From Pedobacter steynii (GTDB lineage: Bacteria; Bacteroidota; Bacteroidia; Sphingobacteriales; Sphingobacteriaceae): a stretch of 64,000 nucleotides of DNA. Of this stretch, positions 53,897-62,149 are shown piece by piece. Positions within the stretch are counted from its first letter, which is position 1, and every line of letters starts with the position of its first letter. The stretch covers positions 806,001-870,000 of the forward strand of contig NZ_CP017141.1 in assembly GCF_001721645.1 (NCBI RefSeq). The letters are read 5' to 3'. Below the pieces are notes generated by a model. The model was not told where the DNA came from. It was given only the letters and a program-made list of their open reading frames with translations, and made no database searches. Both the position numbers and the translations under genes were made by a program.

Positions 53897-55985
53897 CCGG
53901 CATTTCCGGCCTGAGCTCCATATTTTTCTCTACCCATGCGCGCTCCCACCAGAAAAAGTCGGGAGCCTGCGTGTTTTTTCCCTGCAGGTTGCTTTGTAAA
54001 TGAGCAATGTACATTTCCCATCTTACCTGGTAATAATCTTTCATCAGCCCTCCCCATTCTTTATAAGCATACTCGTGCAGGTTATCTTCTGCCGGGATAT
54101 TCTCACCCCAATAGGTGATCAGCATCATGGCATTCTTTATATTGAGGCGTTTCTCTTCTTCTGTTTTTCCCAGATTTAAAGCCTGAGTCTTATAGGTATT
54201 TAACTGATAATAAGGATGGCTGGAAAGCAGGTCATCCGTTAAACGGATCATGTCCAGAAACTGCGCCGAAAAACGGCTGAATTGTGCTGTATTTTTATCA
54301 TTATAAGCCTTTACCATCGCTTCAAAAACCCGTTCCCCATCATTGGCCAATACCTGTCTTAACATATTGATCAGGTCGATCTGATAGGTGTCTGAACTTT
54401 TAAAATCAGGCGCTGCTTTAGCAAATTCCAAAGCTGCTTCTTTAAATTTAGCCAGGTCATAGGTTCTCACACGTGTCCCCCATCTGGAGGCCGGTTTAGA
54501 ATCCAATGCCGGTCTGATACAAAATACAGACTCACTGGCCCCTTCCTGATACCCTGGAATACTTTGATAAATGGTTTCCAGGAATCCCTGCCAGGCTTGC
54601 TGAATGTGTTGATCTGAGCTTCCATAACGATATTTCGTATAATCAGTAAGCCAGTTCTTTACCTCAACATGGTCCTTTCTCCAACCCAGTTCCAGCATCA
54701 GGTCATAGACAGGGGGATTGTTATTTAATCCTTCAGGCATCACCCCTACTCCTTTTAAAACTTCTTTATAGGGGCCTTTCCGGATCCGGTCGACTTCATC
54801 TGCAAAGCGTTGCAATTTACCATATACACCAGGTCTTTCACCAAAATTATTCACTACGCACCAGATAAATGGCGTGGAATCATAACCGTTTCTTTTCTCC
54901 CAGTTATTGGTAAACTCACCAAACAGCTCCTGTACCAGGATATGTGATTTATCCAGACCATCCAGCATTTTCTGTTTAGGATTGTCCTGCCAGCCCTGTA
55001 ATACCCATGTTGATCCCGGAAAACTTCTTTGCATTTCAGTCTGAATGGATTTGCCCGCTTCCTTTAAATCTATCCCTTCTGTAATTCCACCTTCATGAAA
55101 AGGGTCTCCAGCAAAAAACCGGATATTTTTGCCATAAGCCTTTTGCAGTTCCTTGTAATATATTCCTGCTATTCTGGAGAAGTCCGGATAACCGGGAACT
55201 AAAATATCCGGGCGTTTAAATGCACCCCAAGTTTTCTGGTCAATGATTTTTGCTTTACTCTTCTCTTTTAAAGAGCCAGGAACCATTCCATAAAAACCTT
55301 GTAATACTGGCTCTATTCCAAATTCTTTCATCCGCCGCATCATCTTTTGCTGCAACATTTTGCGGCCATCAATCTGGCTTTGAGGCATCGGGCCTCCCCA
55401 GCTTTGAATGTTCCCCATTAACCACCAGGCAGTATAGGCAGGGCCGACTAAAAAATCATTAATTTCCTGATCCGAATATCCGATCTGCTTTAAAGTATTT
55501 TGCCATACTGCTTCCATTCCATTGACGGTAAGCATCAGGTTTACTCCATTTAAAGCCATCCAGTCCAGCTCATGCTCCCAGTCTTTCCAATCGTAAAAAC
55601 TCATGGTATAATTGTAGGTGCAATAGTTTAAAGCATAACGGTATTTTGCAGGTGCCTCTACACGTACTTTCTCCTTTACTACAGGAATTGGATAAACAGG
55701 AGCAAGGTTATCGCCCATGTGCGACATAGAACGGTGGCAATAGTATTTTAGATACCAGTTTAGTCCCACTGCCGCAGCATTTGGACCGGAAGCACTAATG
55801 ATCAGTTTGCTTCCGATGCTCTGCAATTCAAACAGGTCTTTCTGATCGCTTTTTAAGGGCTTAAAAACCACCTGATTGATCAACCAGGGCGTTCTTCGTT
55901 TAATCAGGTCCTGGACTGGTTTAAATTGCCGGGCTAAAAGCTCAAGGGGGATCAGGAACAAAAGCAAACAGGTAAATTTTCGCAT
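53838..55985 (-). CDS. Alpha-N-acetylglucosaminidase, GH89 (NAGLU-like)
   Basis: A 715-aa exported glycosidase that removes terminal alpha-linked GlcNAc. Signal peptide MRKFTCLLLFLIPLELLARQ. A small N-domain is followed by the (beta/alpha)8 core with YNYTMSFYDWKDWEHELDWM, then LNGVNLMLTVNGMEAVWQNT. HILVQELFGEFTNNWEKRNG and FIWCVVNNFGERPGVYGKL contain the conserved acidic residues of the family. The helical C-domain ends near LKIDVQ. It is divergent from the GH35 gene across two LacI-type operators, so both are likely controlled together. Confidence 0.92.
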   Translation of the reverse strand: MRKFTCLLLFLIPLELLARQFKPVQDLIKRRTPWLINQVVFKPLKSDQKDLFELQSIGSKLIISASGPNAAAVGLNWYLKYYCHRSMSHMGDNLAPVYPIPVVKEKVRVEAPAKYRYALNYCTYNYTMSFYDWKDWEHELDWMALNGVNLMLTVNGMEAVWQNTLKQIGYSDQEINDFLVGPAYTAWWLMGNIQSWGGPMPQSQIDGRKMLQQKMMRRMKEFGIEPVLQGFYGMVPGSLKEKSKAKIIDQKTWGAFKRPDILVPGYPDFSRIAGIYYKELQKAYGKNIRFFAGDPFHEGGITEGIDLKEAGKSIQTEMQRSFPGSTWVLQGWQDNPKQKMLDGLDKSHILVQELFGEFTNNWEKRNGYDSTPFIWCVVNNFGERPGVYGKLQRFADEVDRIRKGPYKEVLKGVGVMPEGLNNNPPVYDLMLELGWRKDHVEVKNWLTDYTKYRYGSSDQHIQQAWQGFLETIYQSIPGYQEGASESVFCIRPALDSKPASRWGTRVRTYDLAKFKEAALEFAKAAPDFKSSDTYQIDLINMLRQVLANDGERVFEAMVKAYNDKNTAQFSRFSAQFLDMIRLTDDLLSSHPYYQLNTYKTQALNLGKTEEEKRLNIKNAMMLITYWGENIPAEDNLHEYAYKEWGGLMKDYYQVRWEMYIAHLQSNLQGKNTQAPDFFWWERAWVEKNMELRPEMPAKTLDQVTAEILKLKIDVQ

Positions 55986-56074
55986 AAAATCAGGTGGTTT
56001 TTCTATTTCAAAGAGATCAAAACTAGTTAAAATCTATTGTAAAAAACCAGCGTAATCAGCCCTTAACCACGTTA

Positions 56075-56124
56075 AAACTTACACAATCGATTGTATTCCC
56101 TCACACAATCGATTGCGTAAGTTT
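56075..56124. promoter_or_regulatory. Twin LacI-type operators in a 50-bp palindrome
   Basis: ACAATCGATTGT (56083-56094) and CACAATCGATTG (56104-56115) are CG-centred palindromes of the LacI/GalR type. The pair is enclosed by AAACTTAC on the left and GTAAGTTT on the right, so the whole block is nearly palindromic. It lies between the divergent GH89 and GH35 starts. Confidence 0.65.
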
Positions 56125-56196
56125 CAGGTATTTTATTTCTTCTTTTTTTGCTTAGCATTGTAGTAAATGTTCGTGTTTTTACAACTATTCCCCCTT

Positions 56197-58539
56197 ATGA
56201 AGAAGCAGCTAATTGGTTTATTATTTTTGATACTATCCGGATCTTATTTACAACCTGCATTTGCACAGCAAGAAGCAGATGCACCTTTTAAGATCAGTAC
56301 AGAATCCTTTATTTTAAATGGCAAACCATATGTTATTCGTTGTGGTGAACTGCATTTTGCCAGGATTCCAAAAGCATACTGGAGACAGCGTTTAAAAATG
56401 GTAAAAGCGGTTGGCTTAAATACCGTTTGCGCCTATCTGTTTTGGAATTACCACGAAACCAGCCCTGGCAAATTCAATTGGGAAGGGCAGGCTGATGCGG
56501 CCGAGTTCTGCAGAATAGCTCAGGAGGAAGGGTTATATGTGATCTTGCGTCCTGGTCCCTATTCCTGTGCCGAATGGGAATTTGGCGGATTTCCGTGGTG
56601 GCTGCTGCAAAAGAAAGATCTTAAATTACGGACACAAGATCCTTATTATTTAGCCCGTAGTCGCCAATATATAAAAGAAGTTGGACGCGTGCTGAGCCCA
56701 TTGCAAATTACCCATGGTGGCCCGATCCTGATGGTACAAGTAGAGAACGAATATGGAAGCTACGGCACTGACAAGGAATATCTGTTAAAGCTGAGAGACT
56801 ACCTGAAGGAAGCCAACTTTAATGTACCATTTTTCACCTGTGATGGTGTAGTTCAGTTAAAAAACGACGTGCAGAAAGAGCTTTTTGCAGTGGTCAATTT
56901 TGGAAGTAATCCGGAAGCCGGTTTTAAAGCTTTGCGCGAAGTTCAGCCTGAAGGGCCTTTAATGTGTGGAGAATATTATCCGGGATGGTTTGATTCCTGG
57001 GGCAATGCGCATCATACCGGCTCCAGCGACAGGATGGTGAAAGAGCTGGATTGGATGCTGGAGCATAAAGCCTCTTTCAGCATTTATATGATCCATGGGG
57101 GAACCTCTTTCGGGCTATGGGCAGGCGCTAATTGTCAGCCTTATTTGCCGGAAACATCCAGTTATGATTACGATGCACCTATTAGCGAAAACGGATCGGC
57201 CAACCCTAAATTTTATGCATTGCGGGATATGCTCAAAAAGCACCTTCAGCCTGGTGAAACTCTGCCGGATGTACCTGCAGCAATTCCTGTACAAAAAATA
57301 GCTCCGTTTAACCTTAGCTCAGTAGCCCCTATCCTACCACAATTAACAAAGCCCGTTACTTCTGATACGACCTTATATATGGAAGATCTTGGACAGGGTT
57401 ATGGCATGGTGGCATATGAAACGACTTTACCTGCGGGAGCAAAAAGCACACTGGATTTCACTGAGGTACATGATTACGCGGAAGTGTATCTGGACCAGAA
57501 ACTCATTGCTGTGTTAAACAGGATGAAAAATGAGCATAGCATAACAATTCCGGCACTATCAAAAAGAACCCGGTTACGCGTATTGGTGGAAGCCATGGGC
57601 CGTGTAAATTATGGTGATTATATGCATGACCGTAAAGGGCTACAAGGGGAAGTTTATCGCATTTCCAATACCGGAAAATTGCAGCTGAAAGGATGGAAAC
57701 ATTATTCTATCCCATTGGGAGAGGACAATCCGGCATTCAAATATCAAAGCATTAAAACCGCAGGCAAGGTAAACGAACCGGCTTTTTATAAAGGCAGCTT
57801 TACCGCGAAAAACAACCATGATTTTTACCTGGATATGCGTTGGTTTAAAAAAGGTGTGGTCTGGATCAATGGGCATTGTCTGGGACGTTACTGGAATATT
57901 GGCCCTACTCAAACCATGTATGTTCCCGGAGTATGGCTAAATACAGGGAAAAACGAAGTGGTGGTGCTGGACCTTCATCGCCCCCTTGCCCCACGGTTAC
58001 AAGGATTGGAAAAACCAATCCTGGATAGTCTGACAGAGGTTAAAGCAATCAGCAGCAACCATCGTAAAGCGGGACAGCAATTTGGCAACAATGCAGAGTA
58101 CCTGGTCTATAGCGGAACTATGAAAAATTCTGCGGAATGGCAAAACATTATTTTTCCGGTAAAGAGTGGCCGGTATATCGCTCTGGAAGCGTTAAACAAC
58201 TTCGCTGAAAATCCATTTACTTCGGTAGCAGAGTTGGAGTTACTGGACGAAAATGGTAAGCAAATTCCAAGGAATTTATGGAAAGTGGTTTACGTGGATA
58301 GCGAGGAACTGAAAAGCCAGGATGGCAAATCGGAGAATGTTTTTGATCTTCAGTATACGAGTATCTGGCATAGCCAATGGAAAGATAATACCCCTAAACA
58401 CCCTCATCAGATTGTGATTGATTTAGGTGTACAGACAAGCATCGGCGGGATCAAAGTATTGCCCAGACAGGATATGGAAACGGGAAGGATTAAAGATTTT
58501 AAGCTTTATCTGGCAAATAAGATATTTAAGGGGTTATAA
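56197..58539 (+). CDS. Beta-galactosidase, GH35
   Basis: A 780-aa exported retaining beta-galactosidase. The start is ATG 56197 with a signal peptide (LIGLLFLILSGSYLQPAFAQ), not the upstream in-frame ATG at 56167. The GH35 signature is strong: RCGELHFARIPKAYWRQRLK, YVILRPGPYSCAEWEFGGFP, acid/base Glu in VQVENEYGSYG (about 183) and nucleophile Glu in MCGEYYPGWFD (about 258). Galactose-binding-like domains follow (ARVLVEAMGRVNYGDYM-type strand, VVWINGHCLGRYWNIGPTQT). The C-terminal part resembles an F5/8 type C (discoidin) domain. It probably acts on exposed beta-galactose of the locus's target glycan. Confidence 0.95.
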   Translation: MKKQLIGLLFLILSGSYLQPAFAQQEADAPFKISTESFILNGKPYVIRCGELHFARIPKAYWRQRLKMVKAVGLNTVCAYLFWNYHETSPGKFNWEGQADAAEFCRIAQEEGLYVILRPGPYSCAEWEFGGFPWWLLQKKDLKLRTQDPYYLARSRQYIKEVGRVLSPLQITHGGPILMVQVENEYGSYGTDKEYLLKLRDYLKEANFNVPFFTCDGVVQLKNDVQKELFAVVNFGSNPEAGFKALREVQPEGPLMCGEYYPGWFDSWGNAHHTGSSDRMVKELDWMLEHKASFSIYMIHGGTSFGLWAGANCQPYLPETSSYDYDAPISENGSANPKFYALRDMLKKHLQPGETLPDVPAAIPVQKIAPFNLSSVAPILPQLTKPVTSDTTLYMEDLGQGYGMVAYETTLPAGAKSTLDFTEVHDYAEVYLDQKLIAVLNRMKNEHSITIPALSKRTRLRVLVEAMGRVNYGDYMHDRKGLQGEVYRISNTGKLQLKGWKHYSIPLGEDNPAFKYQSIKTAGKVNEPAFYKGSFTAKNNHDFYLDMRWFKKGVVWINGHCLGRYWNIGPTQTMYVPGVWLNTGKNEVVVLDLHRPLAPRLQGLEKPILDSLTEVKAISSNHRKAGQQFGNNAEYLVYSGTMKNSAEWQNIIFPVKSGRYIALEALNNFAENPFTSVAELELLDENGKQIPRNLWKVVYVDSEELKSQDGKSENVFDLQYTSIWHSQWKDNTPKHPHQIVIDLGVQTSIGGIKVLPRQDMETGRIKDFKLYLANKIFKGL

Positions 58540-58584
58540 TATGCTGTTCCCGATTTACTATATTTATCGTTTAAATATTGTTTT

Positions 58585-59200
58585 ATGCACCATGATTTCT
58601 ATCAACAAAAATTTCTCGAAAAACGGTGGTATAAATTCACAAATGAAGGCTTACATGTAAGTAAGAAAAAGTTTTGGAATTTCTACGAGTATGAATTGAA
58701 ATACGAAGAGATGGGAAATAAAATAATTCGGTTTAAAGGAGGGGCAAACGCTTGGTGGATCCCTGCTTCAATCTTGATTTTTATATCTTCGATATTATTT
58801 TTAGATAAAAAAAAATGGCGGTGATGTTGAAAATGGAGCTGTATTATTCTATTTATCACTCGCCTTTGTATGTATTATCGGTTACATTATAACATTTAAA
58901 AATGTTTGCTATCTGAGCAGAGCCAACAATACCAATGCGATAGAATTCATAAATAACAATCCAGGCAAGGAGGAATTAAAAACCTTTATAGAAGAAATAC
59001 AGTCGAAAAGAAAGGAATTTCTTTTACAACGTTTTGGACAGCTAAACAAAAATCTAAGCTATGAACCTCAATACAATACTTTTAGCTGGTTACTTGATAA
59101 CGAGGTACTCAGTCAGGAAGAATTCGATGAGAAAATTTCGGAGCTGGAGAAGTTATTACCCCCGGTCACCACTATAAAAGGATTCACACTTAATAATTAA
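58585..59200 (+). pseudogene. Frameshifted two-helix membrane protein, unknown family
   Basis: The frame from ATG 58585 reads MHHDFYQQKFLEKRWYKFTN, then a hydrophobic segment (WWIPASILIFISSILFL), and stops soon after a run of nine A (58807-58815). With eight A the frame continues as GGDVENGAVLFYLSLAFVCI, a second hydrophobic segment, and a long charged domain rich in Glu/Lys (EEIQSKRKEFLLQRFGQLNK) to the stop at 59200. The two parts together make a coherent protein of about 205 aa. The break may be a true frameshift, a sequencing error in the homopolymer, or slippage. The family is not recognised. Confidence 0.6.
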
Positions 59201-59220
59201 CCTGATTCTATTTAGGGTTT

Positions 59221-59511
59221 GTGGCTATCTCAGCTGCGCTATTTGCCTCATCCTTTACCAAGGATGAATATATAAGGTTTTTCATAATTATTTTCTTTCT
59301 TTTTATCGCATTACTTTCAACGATTTTGATCGATAAACTAGAACGCTTAAAAGCAGTTTATGTATTCCGAACCTATTATGTATTTCTGTTTTACTATACT
59401 GCAATTATTTTTCTCTTTTCCCTTTCAGTGATCGGTAACGCATTCACAAAGCTCTACGACCTTCAGTTCGTATTAAAAATGGTTACCTGTCTATTTATGA
59501 TGGGAGTATAG
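59221..59511 (+). CDS. Small hydrophobic protein or fragment, unknown
   Basis: A 96-aa ORF from GTG 59221 with three hydrophobic segments (FFIIIFFLFIALLSTILI, YYVFLFYYTAIIFLFSLSV and VLKMVTCLFMMGV). The frame stays open back to 59206 without any ATG, so a true start is uncertain and this may be part of a decayed gene. It lies between the frameshifted membrane gene and the RiPP precursor. No family recognised. Confidence 0.35.
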   Translation: MAISAALFASSFTKDEYIRFFIIIFFLFIALLSTILIDKLERLKAVYVFRTYYVFLFYYTAIIFLFSLSVIGNAFTKLYDLQFVLKMVTCLFMMGV

Positions 59512-59666
59512 TCAGCATTAATGTGTACCGATGATCTGACAATTTCAGATATCGAACAAAACACAACGAATATAAACTAATACATCCCGAAAATTGATTT
59601 CTTATTTAACAGGTGGGGATAAACCTATAAGTTAGGGCTAATAATCTAAATACAAATCCCAACGCT

Positions 59667-59864
59667 ATGAAAAAGTTTGAAAAACTAAATTCAAAAAAAG
59701 TAGAATCAATTCATTCTATCAAAGGTGGAAGAGCGATGTACATGGAAAACTCAGTGGGTGTTAAGCCAACATTTCATGCTCAACCATCTGATCATGGAGA
59801 CCACACCTGTACAGATGCGATTCCTGACCCTCCAGGTCCTCACGATTGCCCAGGCGGCTTTTAG
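59667..59864 (+). CDS. RiPP precursor peptide with double-glycine leader (grasp-with-spasm type)
   Basis: A 65-aa peptide. The leader MKKFEKLNSKKVESIHSIKG ends in a Gly20-Gly21 site for a C39-peptidase exporter. The core (22-65) is rich in His, Asp, Pro, Thr and Ser, with Cys48 and Cys61: SDHGDHTCTDAIPDPPGPHD then CPGGF. Asp, Glu, Ser, Thr and Lys side chains are what ATP-grasp maturases join into lactone or lactam rings. The ATP-grasp, SPASM and exporter genes follow. It sits ahead of a strong terminator, so the precursor can be made in excess over the enzymes. Core product structure is unknown. Confidence 0.87.
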   Translation: MKKFEKLNSKKVESIHSIKGGRAMYMENSVGVKPTFHAQPSDHGDHTCTDAIPDPPGPHDCPGGF

Positions 59865-59868
59865 AATT

Positions 59869-59900
59869 AAAGGCGATGCTAAATAAGCATCGCCTTTTTT
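59869..59900 (+). terminator. Hairpin terminator/attenuator between precursor and maturases
   Basis: AAAGGCGATGCT pairs perfectly with AGCATCGCCTTT around AAATA, followed by further T. It begins 5 bp after the precursor stop and ends about 33 bp before the ATP-grasp start, so it can reduce read-through into the enzyme genes. Confidence 0.8.
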
Positions 59901-59933
59901 AACCATACCTGCTTCATCCACCATAAAAAGAAA

Positions 59934-60890
59934 ATGACAAAGAAAGTTTTAATTTTAAGCCAGTCCTATTCGGAAGGAACAACAGACTATGTTTGTCTGT
60001 GGCTTGATTATTACGGGGTTCCGTTTATCCGGCTGAATGGGGAAGATTATTTCAAAATGAAAAGATTGACGGATATTCCTGAAAACGAGGAAATCGCCTT
60101 CGCATGGTATCGTAGAAAAGCAGCCAGATTTCCAACACGGTACAGTTTTAAAAAAGAATCATTTGAGACCCATTATCTGATGCGCCGGTTTCTGATTGAA
60201 GAGTTCAAGGTACTGCATTCTCGTCTGTTTTATTCAATTGATAAACAAAAATGGCTTAATGATCCCATTATTGAAGATAATTTAAATAAGCTAAACGTAC
60301 TCTTCCTGGCGCAAAAATCAGGGCTAAAAATTCCTTATACAGAAGTCCTGACCGATAAACAATCGGTAAAAGAGCTGCTCCGGAAGCACCCGGAATTAAT
60401 CGTGAAACCTTTAAGTGAATGTATGATGCTGGAGGATGCAGATGGGGGACATTATAAGATGCTCACCAAGCCGGTTAGCGAAAGAAATATCCATTCTATT
60501 CCTGAAACCTTCTTTCCTTCATTGGTTCAGGAGCGTATCAATAAAAAATTCGAAGTACGAGTCTTTTATCTGGCAGGGAGCTTTTATGCGATGGCCATTT
60601 TCTCCCGGGAGAACAAAAGAACGGCATCCGATTTTAGAAATTACGACCACAAAAGGCCCAACCGTACCGTACGCTACCAACTACCCGATGAAATAGAAAG
60701 TAGATTAAAATGCCTCATGAAAGAGCTCAAATTTGAAACCGGATCAATTGATTTAATGGTCGATACAGAGGGCAGTTATTACTTTCTGGAAATCAATCCT
60801 GAAGGACAATTTGGAATGGTCTCTTACCCCTGCAACTATCATTTAGAAAGAGAAATGGCGCAGTTATTTATGCAAAAAGCAACGACATGA
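59934..60890 (+). CDS. gwsG: Grasp-with-spasm ATP-grasp peptide maturase
   Basis: A 318-aa ATP-grasp ligase. The N-terminus KVLILSQSYSEGTTDYVCLW is typical of graspetide-type RiPP ligases. The ATP-grasp core has ELIVKPLSECMMLE (lysine contact), PSLVQERINKKFEVRVFYLA (adenine/strand region), GSIDLMVDTEGSYYFLEINP (metal-binding Glu and Asn) and EGQFGMVSYPCNYHLE. It should use ATP to activate Asp or Glu side chains of the precursor and form ester or amide crosslinks. It overlaps the next gene by 4 bp (ATGA), so translation is coupled. Family name is from known grasp-with-spasm clusters; the exact product is inference. Confidence 0.86.
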   Translation: MTKKVLILSQSYSEGTTDYVCLWLDYYGVPFIRLNGEDYFKMKRLTDIPENEEIAFAWYRRKAARFPTRYSFKKESFETHYLMRRFLIEEFKVLHSRLFYSIDKQKWLNDPIIEDNLNKLNVLFLAQKSGLKIPYTEVLTDKQSVKELLRKHPELIVKPLSECMMLEDADGGHYKMLTKPVSERNIHSIPETFFPSLVQERINKKFEVRVFYLAGSFYAMAIFSRENKRTASDFRNYDHKRPNRTVRYQLPDEIESRLKCLMKELKFETGSIDLMVDTEGSYYFLEINPEGQFGMVSYPCNYHLEREMAQLFMQKATT

Positions 60891-61075
60891 AAAAAAAATT
60901 CATCAGCAATCTAAAGGACAAGAAGTTCCTGCCCTTATCTATATATCTTCTGGAAAAAGACAGTTACGAACCAAAAGGTCTTCAGGGAAATATCGCCAAG
61001 TATGAAAAAGCGGTTAAAATTAATGCAGAAGGATATGAGTTACTGAATTTCTATAAAGCAATTTCGAAATTCTAA
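60887..61075 (+). CDS. Small unknown protein inside the grasp-with-spasm operon, 62 aa
   Basis: A 62-aa basic protein, MKKKFISNLKDKKFLPLSIY through LLNFYKAISKF. It has no Gly-Gly leader, no cysteine and no membrane segment, so it is not an obvious second precursor. Its ATG overlaps the ATP-grasp stop (ATGA) and it ends 2 bp before the SPASM gene start, so it is made from the same message. Possibilities are a peptide-recognition helper or an assembly factor; none is supported by recognised similarity. Confidence 0.7.
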   Translation: MKKKFISNLKDKKFLPLSIYLLEKDSYEPKGLQGNIAKYEKAVKINAEGYELLNFYKAISKF

Positions 61076-61077
61076 GC

Positions 61078-62148
61078 ATGGAATATTTAAATATATATTC
61101 AAATTGTCAGCTGGTTAAAGGCGCGAGCAGATCGTTGATTTGCGACCTGCAAATGCGGAAATCTTATCCTGTTTCCAACGATGTATACGACGTGTTTTGC
61201 TTTTTAAAAGATCATTCGATCGAAGAATGTGTTGCGCATTATGGTGTAGATAATCAGGAAGCCATTCTAAGCTATGTAGATTTTATAGTTAAAAAGGAAA
61301 TGGGTTTTAAAGACAAGGGTATTTTAGCGGAACTCAGTTCTTTAGATTTAAGCTGGGATGCATTTACAGATATTACCAACGTTATTCTGGAGTATAACGA
61401 GGATTTGAATTATGACAATCCTTTTTTCAAAGCGTTGTTTAATCTGAATGTCCACGGCCTGGAGGTTCGTTGTTACGACCAAACAGACCTGAAAAAATTA
61501 GAAGTGTTCTTAGCAACCTTTAAAGGGTCTGTTCTAAAATATATCAAACTTATCCTGCCCTATTCTTTGGCAACCAACACGAAAGTACTTGAGCAGCTGG
61601 TAAAAGACAACCTGAGGATAAAATCTTTCCTGATCCACTCGGCAGCTGAAGATCAGTTCATTCAAATATACAAGGATTCTGTTCCTGTTACCTATTATTC
61701 TGAAGCCATCAATTCCTGTCTGTCCTGTGGCACGATACGTTCCGCATATTTCATCACCAATATGGAGCTATTTACGGAAAGTCAGCAGCATAACACCTGT
61801 TTAAACAGAAAGCTATCCATCGATTTTAATGGCTTCATCAAAAATTGCCCTTCCATGCAGGATAGCTATGGCCATATGCTGGAAACAAACTTACCCGGAC
61901 TATTGGAGAATCAGGATTTCCGTAAATACTGGGGTATTAAAAAAGATGACATCAGCGTCTGTAGAGATTGCGAATACCGCCATGTATGTACTGATTGCCG
62001 GGCTTATGTGGAAGATCCGGATGACATTTATTCAAAGCCTTTAAAATGTGGATACGATCCTTATACCAACGAATGGGAAGATTGGGCAATACATCCTATG
62101 AAACAGGCTGCAATAGAAGAATATGGTTTAAGCGCACTTATCAAATAG
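61078..62148 (+). CDS. gwsS: Grasp-with-spasm SPASM-domain peptide maturase
   Basis: A 356-aa protein with a C-terminal SPASM-like cysteine cluster: Cys214 and 217 (SCLSCG), 241 (HNTCLNR), 257 (IKNCPS), then Cys295, 298, 304, 307 and 324 (CRDCEYRHVCTDC plus LKC). These could hold two auxiliary iron-sulfur clusters. The N-terminal half has no CxxxCxxC radical-SAM motif; its cysteines (15, 23, 41, 53) are not spaced that way. It therefore resembles the SPASM partners of grasp-with-spasm systems, not a normal rSAM enzyme. It lies between the 62-aa gene and the exporter (1 bp gap). Confidence 0.86.
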   Translation: MEYLNIYSNCQLVKGASRSLICDLQMRKSYPVSNDVYDVFCFLKDHSIEECVAHYGVDNQEAILSYVDFIVKKEMGFKDKGILAELSSLDLSWDAFTDITNVILEYNEDLNYDNPFFKALFNLNVHGLEVRCYDQTDLKKLEVFLATFKGSVLKYIKLILPYSLATNTKVLEQLVKDNLRIKSFLIHSAAEDQFIQIYKDSVPVTYYSEAINSCLSCGTIRSAYFITNMELFTESQQHNTCLNRKLSIDFNGFIKNCPSMQDSYGHMLETNLPGLLENQDFRKYWGIKKDDISVCRDCEYRHVCTDCRAYVEDPDDIYSKPLKCGYDPYTNEWEDWAIHPMKQAAIEEYGLSALIK

Positions 62149-62149
62149 T

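Noticed and set aside
60887..61075. Second RiPP precursor
   Set aside because: There is no Gly-Gly leader site and no core-like composition.
61078..62148. Ordinary radical-SAM/SPASM sactipeptide maturase
   Set aside because: No CxxxCxxC is found in the N-terminal half; only the SPASM-like cysteines are present.
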